Below are positions 16,865 to 27,278 of a stretch of 64,000 bases of DNA, piece by piece. Both the position numbers and the translations under genes were made by a program. The notes beneath the pieces were generated by a model. That model made no database searches, was not told the origin of the DNA, and saw only the letters and a list, made by a program, of their open reading frames with translations. The stretch comes from Alteromonadaceae bacterium (lineage in GTDB: Bacteria; Pseudomonadota; Gammaproteobacteria; Enterobacterales; Alteromonadaceae). Within the stretch, counting starts at the first letter, position 1. Every line of letters begins with the position of its first letter. The stretch is from positions 105,285-169,284 of the forward strand of contig JAESPQ010000022.1 in NCBI GenBank assembly GCA_016765535.1, written 5' to 3'.

Positions 16865-18266
16865 AAAGCTCGACACAGGCGGGGGCGATAAAGGCAGTAA
16901 AAGCCTTTTTGACAATAAGGGCTCCCCCGGCTTTGCGAGTTATAACGGCTTTATCGAGGAGAAAGAGAAACACCCCTCGTTAATTGGCGCGAAGAAGTTC
17001 ATAACTTATAGTGATATGCTCGCTAATACGTCCATTGTGGGCGCAGGGGTGCGATATTTCCTTAACTTAATATCTAAGGCACAGTGGAATGTAGAACCGT
17101 TTGACGATAGCCCAGAGGCGCTAGAATACGCGGAGCTGTTAGAATCGGCTATACATGATATGGAAACCCCGTGGTATCGTATTGTGCGACGTTCAGCAAT
17201 GTACCGCTTCTATGGTTTCAGTATACAAGAGTGGATACTTAAACGCCGAATAGACGGTCGCTTAGGTTTCAAGGATATTGAGCCACGACCACAGCATACT
17301 ATCGAACGCTGGGACATCGAAAACGGGCGAGTAATCGGCGTAGTACAACGCGACGCGCAAGACTTTTCAGAGGTATACCTAGACATAAACTGGCTAGTAT
17401 ATATCACGGATGACAGTATCACCGATGTACCAGAAGGTATCGGCCTGTTTCGTCACATTGTAGAAACGGTTGAGAAGCTAAAACGCTATGAGCAGTTAGA
17501 AGCGTTCGGCTTTGAAACAGACCTACGCGGTATCCCGATTGTTAAAGCCCCGTTAGAAGATTTAGCCGATTTAGTAAGCCGCGGTGAGATAACCCCGGCA
17601 GAGCGTAATATTATATTACAACCGCTCAAGAACTTTGTCGCGAATCATATCAAGAGTGCTAAGTTAGGCATGATGATAGATTCTAGCACGTACAAGAGCA
17701 AGGACACGGCGGAATCGGTATCACCTACGCCCAAGTGGGACGTAGAACTATTAAAGGGCTCTAGCACATCACAGGACGCCATAGCGGTAGCGATTAACAG
17801 ACTTAACCACGAGATTGCACGTTTACTCGGTGTTGAAGCGTTATTACTGGGTGCCGACGGCCGTGGTTCAGAAGCGTTATCGCGTGATAAATCACAGAAC
17901 TTCTTTTTAATTGTTGATTCTACATTAATGGAGTTGGCAGAATCTTATAAGAAGTCTATAGTTACAGTACTAGGCGAACAGAACGGCATGGACTTGCAGA
18001 AGAAACCAAGCTTTAAACCCGAAGCGATTAAATTTAAAGACGTTGAAGAAATTACAACGGCCCTTAAAGACCTTGCAAGTGCAGGCGCTCCGATTATGGC
18101 TGATGACCCTATTATTAACGAGATACGCGATTTACTTGGCACCTCACGTATTGACGTAGTAAAGATTCTTCAAGACCTAGCGGTAAATACTGACCACAAT
18201 TCAGACCACCCAAAAGACGACGATGAAATAGCAGCAGAAGTCGATAAACTATTAGGAGGTAAATAA
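16842..18266 (+). CDS. portal protein, DUF935 (Mu gp29)-like
   Basis: position after terL; FYGFSIQEWILKRR...GFKDIEPRPQHTIERW pattern. Confidence 0.85.
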   Translation: MAKKKVNKKLDTGGGDKGSKSLFDNKGSPGFASYNGFIEEKEKHPSLIGAKKFITYSDMLANTSIVGAGVRYFLNLISKAQWNVEPFDDSPEALEYAELLESAIHDMETPWYRIVRRSAMYRFYGFSIQEWILKRRIDGRLGFKDIEPRPQHTIERWDIENGRVIGVVQRDAQDFSEVYLDINWLVYITDDSITDVPEGIGLFRHIVETVEKLKRYEQLEAFGFETDLRGIPIVKAPLEDLADLVSRGEITPAERNIILQPLKNFVANHIKSAKLGMMIDSSTYKSKDTAESVSPTPKWDVELLKGSSTSQDAIAVAINRLNHEIARLLGVEALLLGADGRGSEALSRDKSQNFFLIVDSTLMELAESYKKSIVTVLGEQNGMDLQKKPSFKPEAIKFKDVEEITTALKDLASAGAPIMADDPIINEIRDLLGTSRIDVVKILQDLAVNTDHNSDHPKDDDEIAAEVDKLLGGK

Positions 18267-18817
18267 TGGCATTAGTCGTAGGCACAAATAGTTACGCACC
18301 CCGAGCGGACGCGGACACGTACTTCGCAGACTCTATCCGGGCAGCGCAGTGGATTGCGTTTAGCGAACCTCTACGTGATTCGGGAATGGTGGAAGCCACC
18401 CGAGTTTTCGAGCGTCAGCGTTGGCGCGGGGAGAAAGAAATTAGTACACAGACGTTAGCGTTTGGCCGTACGGGTCTAACAGGTAAAGAGGGTGAATCAG
18501 TTACACCCGCACAGTCCCTATTAGATATAAGCGAAGCCCAATTCGAATACGCGCTTGCACTGTTAGTGGACGCGTCGGTATTGGAAAGCAACGACGCCAC
18601 GGGCTCTAACGTTAAGAGTCTGAAAGCAGGTTCAGCAGCGATGGAGTTCTTCCGGGTTACGACGGGCACAAGGTTCCCGGTCATTGTTACTGACATTATC
18701 GGTCAATATCTGTTAGGCAGCGCAGCAGCACTCGGGGTAACTCCGTGTGTCAGTGGAACAGATGTAGAAAGTGGCTTCACGGACCGCGACCAGTTTGGAT
18801 TTAGGGAGCCCCTATAA
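18266..18817 (+). CDS. head-tail connector-type protein (DnaT-like family)
   Basis: NSYAPRADADTYFADSIRAAQW...ATRVFERQRWRGEK motif. Confidence 0.65.
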   Translation: MALVVGTNSYAPRADADTYFADSIRAAQWIAFSEPLRDSGMVEATRVFERQRWRGEKEISTQTLAFGRTGLTGKEGESVTPAQSLLDISEAQFEYALALLVDASVLESNDATGSNVKSLKAGSAAMEFFRVTTGTRFPVIVTDIIGQYLLGSAAALGVTPCVSGTDVESGFTDRDQFGFREPL

Positions 18818-19191
18818 TGTCTCATTTACCCAATATATTTAATGCGAATATCGCCCAGCTACTAAACAAGAACATGGGGCAATTAGTGTTCCCACTTACC
18901 CTTAAAAAGGTAGTGGCGACCCGTGACCCTAGTGACTCTACAAAGCAAATAGAAGTTGTTACAGAGCACCCCGGGAGGGGCTTCGTAGATGACAACGCAC
19001 TTAGGTTCCGTAGTGGGACCACGACACAGTTCAGCGAAAAAAGTATCGCTATCTTAGGCGACAGTCTACCCGATAATATCATCCCAGAACCGGGCGACCT
19101 TATCTTCATCGAAAACGAGGACCATACAATCGCAGAAAACGGCGTAGTGCGGGACCCGGCGGGGGCGTTGTTCGAATGTGTAGTCGAGTAG
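18817..19191 (+). CDS. hypothetical head protein
   Basis: 124 aa ORF within head module. Confidence 0.6.
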   Translation: MSHLPNIFNANIAQLLNKNMGQLVFPLTLKKVVATRDPSDSTKQIEVVTEHPGRGFVDDNALRFRSGTTTQFSEKSIAILGDSLPDNIIPEPGDLIFIENEDHTIAENGVVRDPAGALFECVVE

Positions 19192-20174
19192 AGAAGCAGG
19201 ACGACCTAGACCCACTATCGCGTATAGAGGGCCTAGTAAGTCGGTTCGAGTCGGACTTCACCGCAGCGTTCCTAGTACTCATGGGCACCATTAAAAGTGA
19301 ACTAGTATTAAGCGAGATAGCGGACCTAATCGAGCAGGGCCTATTAACCCAAGCCCTCGAAAAGGTGGAACAGTCCATAGCTAAGTTCTCTGACGTGGTG
19401 GTAACAGCTATCGCCGCGTCGGGTGCGAGTACAGCAGAGTTTCTACAGTCGGCGCTCAAGGTGGTAGTAAGCTTTGACCAGACTAACGAAAATGCTGTAA
19501 GCGCAATGCGTGATACTAAATTACGAATCATGCAGGGCCTTAGCACAACGCAGATGCAAACAATACGGGAGACATTAATCGAAGGCATTACTAATGGCGA
19601 TAACCCTCTACAACAAGCGCGACGGTTCCGGGATGCTATCGGGCTAACGCCTAACCAGAATAAAGCGGTCGCGTCGTACCGTAGAGCACTTGAGAGCAAT
19701 AGCGCGGCAGCGTTAAATAGGGCGCTACGTGATGCAAGGTTTGACCGAACGGTGGAGAACGCGCTATCTTCGGGGGACCCCTTATCAGCGAAACAAATTG
19801 ATAAGATGGTCAATCGCTACATTGAACGTAGTGTAAGACACCGAGCGGAAGTGATAGCACGAACCGAAGCACTAGCGGCAGCGCACAAGGGTAACAACCT
19901 TATGTACGACCAAGCGATAGCAACGGGCATCCTTGAAAGGGAAAGGCTGTTACGAACGTGGAACCGGGCGAAAGATGACCGGGTCCGTGATACTCACGAC
20001 GGTATGCAGGGACAACAGCGGGGCTTTGGCGTAGAGTTTATGTCAGACGCAGGCGTATTGCTCATGTACCCGGGGGACGAAAACGCACCGGGTAAGGAAA
20101 CGATACAATGCCGTTGTTTAGTAACGACGAGACTTTTACCAATAGGCCAAGTGGCCGGAGTAACAATACTATGA
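19176..20174 (+). CDS. minor head protein, Mu F / SPP1 gp7-like
   Basis: ARTEALAAAHKGNN...TWNRAKDDRVRDTHDGMQGQ...IQCRCLV. Confidence 0.88.
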   Translation: MCSRVEKQDDLDPLSRIEGLVSRFESDFTAAFLVLMGTIKSELVLSEIADLIEQGLLTQALEKVEQSIAKFSDVVVTAIAASGASTAEFLQSALKVVVSFDQTNENAVSAMRDTKLRIMQGLSTTQMQTIRETLIEGITNGDNPLQQARRFRDAIGLTPNQNKAVASYRRALESNSAAALNRALRDARFDRTVENALSSGDPLSAKQIDKMVNRYIERSVRHRAEVIARTEALAAAHKGNNLMYDQAIATGILERERLLRTWNRAKDDRVRDTHDGMQGQQRGFGVEFMSDAGVLLMYPGDENAPGKETIQCRCLVTTRLLPIGQVAGVTIL

Positions 20175-20605
20175 GTAATGAAAAGCAGTACAAGTCCAGC
20201 GGGGACGTGTTCAAGCAGGATGCAAACCAGCAGATTATTGGTGGGTGGTTCAGCGTGTTCAAGATAGACGGCCAAGAAGTAATGGACAGTGATAACGAAG
20301 CCGTTGACATCGCTAGTTACCGCAAGGTATTCGTGGAGTTCTCGAAAGAGTACCGTAGCGCGAACTTTGACCACGCGGGCGAGTCAGTGGGCACCCTCAT
20401 TGATAATATCTTGATTGACACCGAAGAATTCGCTAAAATGCTAGTTCATGAAATAACAGGTATCCCAGTTGACGACATCCCAGTGCAGAAGCTAGGGCAC
20501 TTCGGAAGTTTTCAAATCCCCAACGTAGACGACTACGAAGATGCTATCAAGAACAAGTTAATGTTCAGCATTGAAGGTAGTTGCACCCGAGAGGTTATAG
20601 AATAA
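20171..20605 (+). CDS. XkdF-like prohead protease
   Basis: GGWFSVFKIDGQEVMDSDNEAVDIASY...SFQIPNVDDYEDAIKNKLMFSIEG. Confidence 0.7.
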   Translation: MSNEKQYKSSGDVFKQDANQQIIGGWFSVFKIDGQEVMDSDNEAVDIASYRKVFVEFSKEYRSANFDHAGESVGTLIDNILIDTEEFAKMLVHEITGIPVDDIPVQKLGHFGSFQIPNVDDYEDAIKNKLMFSIEGSCTREVIE

Positions 20606-21801
20606 TGGCACCACGCAAAAACGTAAACAAATTGACCCCGCATAGCGATGGATTACCCCGTCGTATGGTGATGACTAAGCTAACTGCGGTTGCCCTCACG
20701 GCCCGTGGTGCTAACCCTCACGCGGACGTTACCTTCTTTAAGTCGCACAAAGGTGATACTATTAGCACAGTAGGTAAGAGCGGCGACCTAGTTGACTTAC
20801 TAACTAGTTCCGATAATGGGCATCAACATGGCATCCGTGTGCGGTTCTATGAAGATGGCCTATACTTGGATGTGGGATACGCAAGCGGTGACGCAGCGGA
20901 CTCGTCGCACTTTCATTCCGTCGTTATCGACGCAGCGGGTAACTTCGTTGTAAGTGAAAACAACGGCCATACGCACGACATATCCGCAGTGGATGTGCAA
21001 AGCTTCCTTTTAGGCTCACTAAACAAAACCTTTGATTATTTGCAAGAACATGGTAATGTTAGCGACTTGGAAGACAGTTTAATCAAGACCACTGCATTTA
21101 AAACACTTGGAGAAGACCGAATGACTTTAGAAGAGCAACTAGCGAAAGCTAAAAAAGACTTAACGGCGTCGCGAGCAGCGTTGAAAACTGCGGTAGCATT
21201 AGGTGGTCTTACGGACACCGAAAAATCGCATCACGCTAAACTTGGCGAAGCAGGTAAGGAAACGTTCTTAGGTAAATCAGCTACAGAACGTAACATAGAC
21301 ATCGAAGAAGCATTAAAAGCTGACCCGGTAGTGTATACCTCCGATGACGGTGTAGAGTTCCGCAAGTCGGATGACTCACGCATGGTACAAATGGCTAAGA
21401 CGAACGACATTTTAGCTAAACGCCTTAATACCGAAATGGAAGCGGGCTCAGTAGCTAAATTCGAAAAACGTGCCGAAGACGAACTCGGTAACTTAACAGG
21501 TACAGTTGAAACACGCGCAGCCATCCTCAAGTCAATTGACGCTATCGAAGATGAAGCGGTACGCACCGAAGCAATGAAAACGCTTACTGCTAAAAACGTA
21601 TCTAATAGCGGTGCATTTGTAGCTAAAGGCAAGGGCGGTCCATCGTCAGTTAGTGCAGGCGGTTCAGCCGATGACCAACTAGACGTATTAGCTAAAGAGC
21701 ACATGACCGCGAACACTGGTTCATCGTTTGCGAAAAGCTATCAAGCAGTCCTAGAGACACCCGCGGGTGAAGCCCTTTACAACGAAAGCATAAACGCTTA
21801 A
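20605..21801 (+). CDS. scaffold-type head protein
   Basis: TKLTAVALTARGANPHADVTFFKSHKG typical of XkdF-linked proteins, then coiled-coil-like region, directly before decoration and capsid genes. Confidence 0.6.
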   Translation: MAPRKNVNKLTPHSDGLPRRMVMTKLTAVALTARGANPHADVTFFKSHKGDTISTVGKSGDLVDLLTSSDNGHQHGIRVRFYEDGLYLDVGYASGDAADSSHFHSVVIDAAGNFVVSENNGHTHDISAVDVQSFLLGSLNKTFDYLQEHGNVSDLEDSLIKTTAFKTLGEDRMTLEEQLAKAKKDLTASRAALKTAVALGGLTDTEKSHHAKLGEAGKETFLGKSATERNIDIEEALKADPVVYTSDDGVEFRKSDDSRMVQMAKTNDILAKRLNTEMEAGSVAKFEKRAEDELGNLTGTVETRAAILKSIDAIEDEAVRTEAMKTLTAKNVSNSGAFVAKGKGGPSSVSAGGSADDQLDVLAKEHMTANTGSSFAKSYQAVLETPAGEALYNESINA

Positions 21802-21827
21802 GTTTAACCAGATTGGAGAGTAAATAA

Positions 21828-22220
21828 ATGGCAACAGTAAACGCAACAGTCGCAATTTCGCTAATCGCATCAGCGGACTTAAAAGCAAACCAGTTCCGCT
21901 TCGTTAACGTAAATTCTAGCGGCGAAACAATCGCAATTACCGGAGTCGGTGAACGCGTTGTCGGTCTACAAGAAGACAAGCCCGGTGAAGCGACAGGGCT
22001 AGCGGGCGAAACGTCTGAGGTATCTATCTCAGGTGTTGTAAAAGTAATCGCAGGCGCTACGGTAGCAGCGGGTCAAGAAGTTAAATGTGACGCAGTAGGT
22101 CGTGTAATCGACGCAACGAGTCGAGTAGTTACGCACTTTGTAGTCGGCACAGCATTAACAGGCGGTGCAGTGGGCGAGCTAATTGAAGTACTGATTAGCA
22201 AATATCAGCAAGCGGTATAA
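21828..22220 (+). CDS. capsid decoration protein, DUF2190-like
   Basis: small Gly/Val/Ala-rich protein just upstream of capsid gene. Confidence 0.65.
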   Translation: MATVNATVAISLIASADLKANQFRFVNVNSSGETIAITGVGERVVGLQEDKPGEATGLAGETSEVSISGVVKVIAGATVAAGQEVKCDAVGRVIDATSRVVTHFVVGTALTGGAVGELIEVLISKYQQAV

Positions 22221-22260
22221 ACCTAACCTAATTTAATAAGAGCTATAGGAGCTTTGATTT

Positions 22261-23256
22261 ATGAATCCAACTAAAGGCGACGTCCATGTAAACCGCCCCT
22301 TGACCAACATCTCGGTAGCGTATTTACAAGACCAAAAGAACTTTATTGCTGACTCAATCTTCCCGAACATCCCGGTAAGTAAACAGTCAGACCTTTACTT
22401 CATGTACGACCGTGGTTTCTTTAACCGTGATGAAATGAAAGAACGTGCGCCGGGTACAGAATCAGCGGGTGGTGATTACACCATCGAAGTTGATACACCG
22501 TACTACGCTCGTGTGTATTCGTTCCATCATGATATTCCTGACCAACGCCGTGCGAACACTGATTCGGAATTAGCCCCGGATAGAGAAGCAACGGAACTAG
22601 TTACGCGTAAAGGTTTAATCCGACGCGAAACGTTATGGGTTTCTAAGTTCTTCAAAGCAGGCGTGTGGACTAATGACCGTACAGGTGTTGACTCAGCGCC
22701 CGTTGCAGGTACTTCTACACTGCGTTGGAATGATGACGCTAGTACGCCAATTGAAGATATTCGTGCATCGAAAACGATTGTGTTAGAAAGCACAGGTTTT
22801 GAGCCGAATACTTTGGTACTAGGTCAGAAAGTTGTTGATGCGTTATCAGACCATCCTGATATTGTTGACCGCGTTAAATACGGTCAGACTGCGAATGGTC
22901 CCGCGATGATTGAATTGTCAGAACTTGTGGCACTATTCAAAATCCCACGTATCTTCGTAATGAAGTCTATCGTAAATACTGCGAAAGAAGGTGCCGCTAA
23001 CGTGCATAGCTTCATCGGTGGTGCTCACGCATTGCTAGTGTACTCTGCGCCAACTCCGGGCCTTATGACCCCGTCAGGTGGTTACACGTTCTCATGGACT
23101 GGCTTCTTAGGTGCCCAACCACAGGGACAACGTATTAAACGTTTCCGTATGGAGAACCTAGCGTCTGACCGTGTTGAAATTGATATGGCCTTCGACCAGA
23201 AGTTAATCTCTGCGGACCTTGGCTTCTTCTTCGACGGTATCGTGAAAGAAGTATAA
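22261..23256 (+). CDS. major capsid protein
   Basis: position; KGDVHVNRPLTNISVAYLQDQKNFIADSIFPNIPVSKQSD pattern. Confidence 0.85.
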   Translation: MNPTKGDVHVNRPLTNISVAYLQDQKNFIADSIFPNIPVSKQSDLYFMYDRGFFNRDEMKERAPGTESAGGDYTIEVDTPYYARVYSFHHDIPDQRRANTDSELAPDREATELVTRKGLIRRETLWVSKFFKAGVWTNDRTGVDSAPVAGTSTLRWNDDASTPIEDIRASKTIVLESTGFEPNTLVLGQKVVDALSDHPDIVDRVKYGQTANGPAMIELSELVALFKIPRIFVMKSIVNTAKEGAANVHSFIGGAHALLVYSAPTPGLMTPSGGYTFSWTGFLGAQPQGQRIKRFRMENLASDRVEIDMAFDQKLISADLGFFFDGIVKEV

Positions 23257-23278
23257 CCTGTAAAGGTTTAATGACTAT

Positions 23279-23315
23279 AGGCCCTCTACGCAAAGTTTAG
23301 GGCCTTTATTTTTTC
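23279..23315 (+). terminator. rho-independent terminator after capsid gene
   Basis: AGGCCCT...AGGGCCT then TTATTTTTT. Confidence 0.85.
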
Positions 23316-23335
23316 TAAGATAAGGTAATATCATT

Positions 23336-23755
23336 ATGGCACAACGCCCAGAATTCAATAGCCGTCAAAAATTCGTAGTATTCCGTGATTTAAAATTCGC
23401 AGGCCGTACGTTCCTAGAGGGTCAAGAGTTCCCTTGGCGTTCGATTGGCTGTAGCGTACGTCGTCTTAATCAGATGTATAAAGCGCGTAAGTTGAACATG
23501 CTAGATGCACAAGAACCCGTGACAGAAGAAAAGCTATTAGCAATGGAACCCGAAGTTAAACCAGTAGTAAAAGAAGTAGTTAAACCTGTAGTAAAAGAAG
23601 TTGTGAAAGAAGTCGTGAAAGAAGTCGTGAAAGAAGTTGTGGACACGTCCGAAGAAGACAAAAAACCCGAGCTTTCTGACGAAGAAAAGAAAGCAAAGAA
23701 AGCGGCTCGACGTAAAGCAGCACGTAAAGCAGCCAAACTAGCCAAAGGGGAGTAA
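23336..23755 (+). CDS. hypothetical protein with (KEVV)n repeat and Lys/Ala-rich tail
   Basis: KEVVKPVVKEVVKEVVKEVVKEVV; KKAKKAARRKAARKAAKLAKGE. Confidence 0.75.
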   Translation: MAQRPEFNSRQKFVVFRDLKFAGRTFLEGQEFPWRSIGCSVRRLNQMYKARKLNMLDAQEPVTEEKLLAMEPEVKPVVKEVVKPVVKEVVKEVVKEVVKEVVDTSEEDKKPELSDEEKKAKKAARRKAARKAAKLAKGE

Positions 23756-23762
23756 CTGAACT

Positions 23763-24131
23763 ATGAGTAAAGCATATACGCATTTATTGAAACATAGACT
23801 ACGCACAGGGCAGGTAATCGCCCTCGCTGCGGGCGCAGCCACATTAACGCTGGACGTGGACCCCTCGTACCGTCATTCGTTCGCTGCGGTGGAATACTAT
23901 AGCGATGCCTTGGGGGCCACTCAAGTCGTCCCCTCGGCAGGCACAGAGACTTTTACGCTCATATCGCCGTTACTCCCTACCGCGGAGCAGGTCTTTACAG
24001 ATAACACGTCAAACTCTGCCGATGAACAAACGGTAAGTTGGGCATTTAATATCGTTACGGTCAAGGCTGTACTAGCCGGGGTCGTTGGTGCGACACATTG
24101 CCGCATTAGATTCATTGGTAACATTAGCTAA
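23763..24131 (+). CDS. hypothetical virion-associated protein
   Basis: ORF in structural block. Confidence 0.6.
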   Translation: MSKAYTHLLKHRLRTGQVIALAAGAATLTLDVDPSYRHSFAAVEYYSDALGATQVVPSAGTETFTLISPLLPTAEQVFTDNTSNSADEQTVSWAFNIVTVKAVLAGVVGATHCRIRFIGNIS

Positions 24132-24142
24132 GGGGGTATTCT

Positions 24143-24985
24143 ATGGGTACACCAATTGACAAGGCGTTCGGGAAGGGCACGGGCGCTTCTTCTCCTACCA
24201 CAACCAAGGGCGATATAATTGTCCGTGGCGCATCGGCGGACGAACGATTAGGGGTGGGGACCGATGGACAAGTCCCCGTCGCGGACGCCGCGAGCCCCAC
24301 AGGTATTAAATGGGAAACTCCCGCCGCAGGGAGTTTAATCGCAGCTGACTTCAATAACCTACCAGCACCCGCGGGTTTCCACATGCTAGGTGATGTAGCT
24401 TTGGGGGCTACTCATGCTGATAACGCGGTCGCTCCCGACCTTATCAAATTCGACTTCGTCTTCTTTGAAGCCACCACAACTACCATTAATAAAATATCGT
24501 GCGCGTCTGATACCGCCAGTAATGGTGGTTCAATGTTCGTAGCATTACACCCTATGACGGCTAAAGGGGTTATAGGCAACCAATCATTTGTAGCCACAAT
24601 CACGGTAGGCACCGCTATTGACACTGAGCATGAAGAAACGATAGGTACACCTTGGGTGGTGCCTAGAGGACATTATGCAATAGTCATAGGCAATAATACT
24701 GCCACCAACCTTACTAATATAATCTCTTCCATCTCAGGCAACAGTGCCTCGCATGTATTTGGTAAGCATGTTACAGCTAAAGTGATATTCAGGTCTGACT
24801 TGGAGAACGAGGCAGAAAGTAGAACCATGTTTATGTTCAAGGATGATTACATTGCATCCCCTGACCTATCAAGCTTTGACTTCAATGACGTGACTAACTA
24901 TGTAACGTCACCCTCCGTCAATGGTGATTTAGCACTAAGTACCCACGTCCCTATTGTTCTCTTCCGAGTGGACAGCACTACATAA
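24143..24985 (+). CDS. hypothetical virion appendage protein
   Basis: collagen-like-free, Gly/Ser/Thr-rich N-terminus (GASSPTTTKGDIIVRGASADERLGVGTDGQV) typical of phage fibers. Confidence 0.6.
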   Translation: MGTPIDKAFGKGTGASSPTTTKGDIIVRGASADERLGVGTDGQVPVADAASPTGIKWETPAAGSLIAADFNNLPAPAGFHMLGDVALGATHADNAVAPDLIKFDFVFFEATTTTINKISCASDTASNGGSMFVALHPMTAKGVIGNQSFVATITVGTAIDTEHEETIGTPWVVPRGHYAIVIGNNTATNLTNIISSISGNSASHVFGKHVTAKVIFRSDLENEAESRTMFMFKDDYIASPDLSSFDFNDVTNYVTSPSVNGDLALSTHVPIVLFRVDSTT

Positions 24986-25000
24986 CGAACAGGTGAACGT

Positions 25001-26023
25001 ATGACGATTTTTAGAATGAATGGCTTTGGCAACATAGCAAATGACAGCGGGGATTTACTAGCTACGGGTTGGGCCTTCGCTGGGGGCACTAGAGCCCTCG
25101 CCGGGGGCCGCTTCGGCGGTAACGGGTACAAACTTAACGGTGATTCTCAAGTCCTCGTTGAGGGCGCTATAGGGAGCATCCTCTCTAACCCGCGTTGGGG
25201 TAATACTTGGTGGGCTAATTGGGCGAACATCGGGGCGGATAGTAACATATGGATAATAGGGAACTTCACAGCGTCAGGTACTATGCCGAGTAGCACAACT
25301 GCGTCGGTAGTAGTTAGGCTCAAGTCCGATGGAGCGTTAGAGCTGTATACCACCGGGGTACTACGCCAAACAACTGCCACAGGGGTAATAACTACTGCCA
25401 CGGACCACCATATCGAAGTACGGGCTTTCGCAAGTGACGTAGGGACTGCGGACGTGTGGGTAGATGGTGTCTCTGTGTTGTCCTTCGCTGGGGATTGTCG
25501 CTTCGGTTCAGCTAGCCCGACGTCATTGTTCGTAGGTGGGGGCCTGTCCACGGATTGTGTGATAGATGACCTAGTTACTATCAAAGACGATGTCACCCAG
25601 TTAAACTCGCACCAGATACATGAGCTGTTACCAGACGGCGCAGGTGATAACACAGCATGGACAGGTACTTTTGCAGATGTAGATGACCCACTAGGCACCC
25701 CCGACGAGGACACAACCGTTATCACTTCCAAGACCCTAGGGGATAAGCAGGACCACAACTTCGGAGCACTCCCGGTAAGCCCGGTAATCACTACCATTCA
25801 CGCGGTCGAGTTAAATGCCCGTGTTCGTGTAACGCAAGACATCCCCCGTGATATAGTGCAATATACTATCTCGGGTGCAACAGAAACCGACGAGGCTACA
25901 AAGGCCGTAACGGACAGTTATGTAACCCAAGGGGACATACTTGCCCTAGACCCTAACACCGCCGCAGCATGGACAGTAGCAGCAGTAGACGCACTTAAGG
26001 TCGGCGTCAAAGTAACAACTTAA
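25001..26023 (+). CDS. LamG/concanavalin-like beta-sandwich candidate
   Basis: VRLKSDGALELYTTG...HHIEVRAFASDVGTADVWVDG pattern. Confidence 0.55.
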   Translation: MTIFRMNGFGNIANDSGDLLATGWAFAGGTRALAGGRFGGNGYKLNGDSQVLVEGAIGSILSNPRWGNTWWANWANIGADSNIWIIGNFTASGTMPSSTTASVVVRLKSDGALELYTTGVLRQTTATGVITTATDHHIEVRAFASDVGTADVWVDGVSVLSFAGDCRFGSASPTSLFVGGGLSTDCVIDDLVTIKDDVTQLNSHQIHELLPDGAGDNTAWTGTFADVDDPLGTPDEDTTVITSKTLGDKQDHNFGALPVSPVITTIHAVELNARVRVTQDIPRDIVQYTISGATETDEATKAVTDSYVTQGDILALDPNTAAAWTVAAVDALKVGVKVTT

Positions 26024-26039
26024 CTAAGAGGTACAAATC

Positions 26040-27275
26040 ATGGGCTCATTAATCACGCAAGCTTACCCAAGCGCGAGGCTCTTAGCGTCTCTCGTACCAG
26101 TAACCAAAGCGTCAGATTTAGCCGGAATACTGGATAGCACTAAATTTTATTTCATAGATGGTGCGGTAGATATGGGAACTCAATCAATTGAGATACCTGC
26201 CGGGGGCCTCTTTCTCGGGGGCCTCAATGTCGAAGTCTCTAGGCTTTTTAGCACAGAGGATAACCACACGATGTTTACATCCCCCGTGGGCGGTAGCGGT
26301 AGTTTCTTGTCAACCTTTGTCACATTCACCGAGTCCGGGGCTACCTCGCAGCTATTCAACATAGTGGGAAAAACCGGAAACGAAGCGATAGAATTTCAAA
26401 ATACAATTTTCCGTGATTGCGATTCTTTGGGGACAGTAGATAACTACCGACAAGGTTTGGAAACGATAACCAGCCGCTTTGGTCGGACGCCTACATTAAC
26501 CCTTAAAGGCGCTTGGGCCGGAGGGTACAGGGCAACTACCACTCTTGTTCGTTCCCTTGCCGCGGGAATGACAGACCCGATATTTAAAGCAGGCGCAGGC
26601 TTCATAATGCAGAGTCGATTCTTAACAGATGTGAATGTAGACTTACCTGCGTTAGCCCCGCTCTTTGACTTTGCCCCAGCGAATTTCCCCAACGTAGGTA
26701 CAGTGTTATTGGATAGGTGCGTGATAACTCGGGACGGCGCAGTAGACGCTAATGACCCTAACATAACGCCTAATCTCGCTGCTGGGGACTTAGCTAGCTT
26801 TTGGACAGGTAACAACGGCATAGCTAACACCCTTGTCGGTGGTGCCAGCGTTATTACCGTCGAAGCGGTAACGACCATTACTGCACAAGACGCTTTTGTA
26901 GCACTAGCGGGTACTTGGACGCCCTCGGCACTCCAACATTTTGACGCACCCGCTAATGGTCAGTTACGACACAAGGGTAATGTCCCCCGGGAGTATGTGG
27001 CTATCATAGATTTAGTAATCGCTGGGACACAGAACACAGAAATTACCGTCAGGTTAAAGATGTGGGACGATTCCACATCTTCCTTTGTAACAGTTCATGA
27101 CCAAACAAGGCCCGTCCTTAACCAACCCGGGGGCACGAATGTAGCGTTTTTCGGCTTGTCTCATGACATAACATTAGATATTAACGACTTCGCCTTTTTC
27201 GAAGTAGCTAACCGCTCGGGAACACAAAACGTAACGGCACAGTTAGAAGGGGCCCTCATTTTAAACGGCAGGTAA
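26040..27275 (+). CDS. beta-helix-like appendage candidate
   Basis: FYFIDGAVDMGTQSIEIPAGGLFLGGLN... pattern. Confidence 0.5.
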   Translation: MGSLITQAYPSARLLASLVPVTKASDLAGILDSTKFYFIDGAVDMGTQSIEIPAGGLFLGGLNVEVSRLFSTEDNHTMFTSPVGGSGSFLSTFVTFTESGATSQLFNIVGKTGNEAIEFQNTIFRDCDSLGTVDNYRQGLETITSRFGRTPTLTLKGAWAGGYRATTTLVRSLAAGMTDPIFKAGAGFIMQSRFLTDVNVDLPALAPLFDFAPANFPNVGTVLLDRCVITRDGAVDANDPNITPNLAAGDLASFWTGNNGIANTLVGGASVITVEAVTTITAQDAFVALAGTWTPSALQHFDAPANGQLRHKGNVPREYVAIIDLVIAGTQNTEITVRLKMWDDSTSSFVTVHDQTRPVLNQPGGTNVAFFGLSHDITLDINDFAFFEVANRSGTQNVTAQLEGALILNGR

Positions 27276-27278
27276 TAT

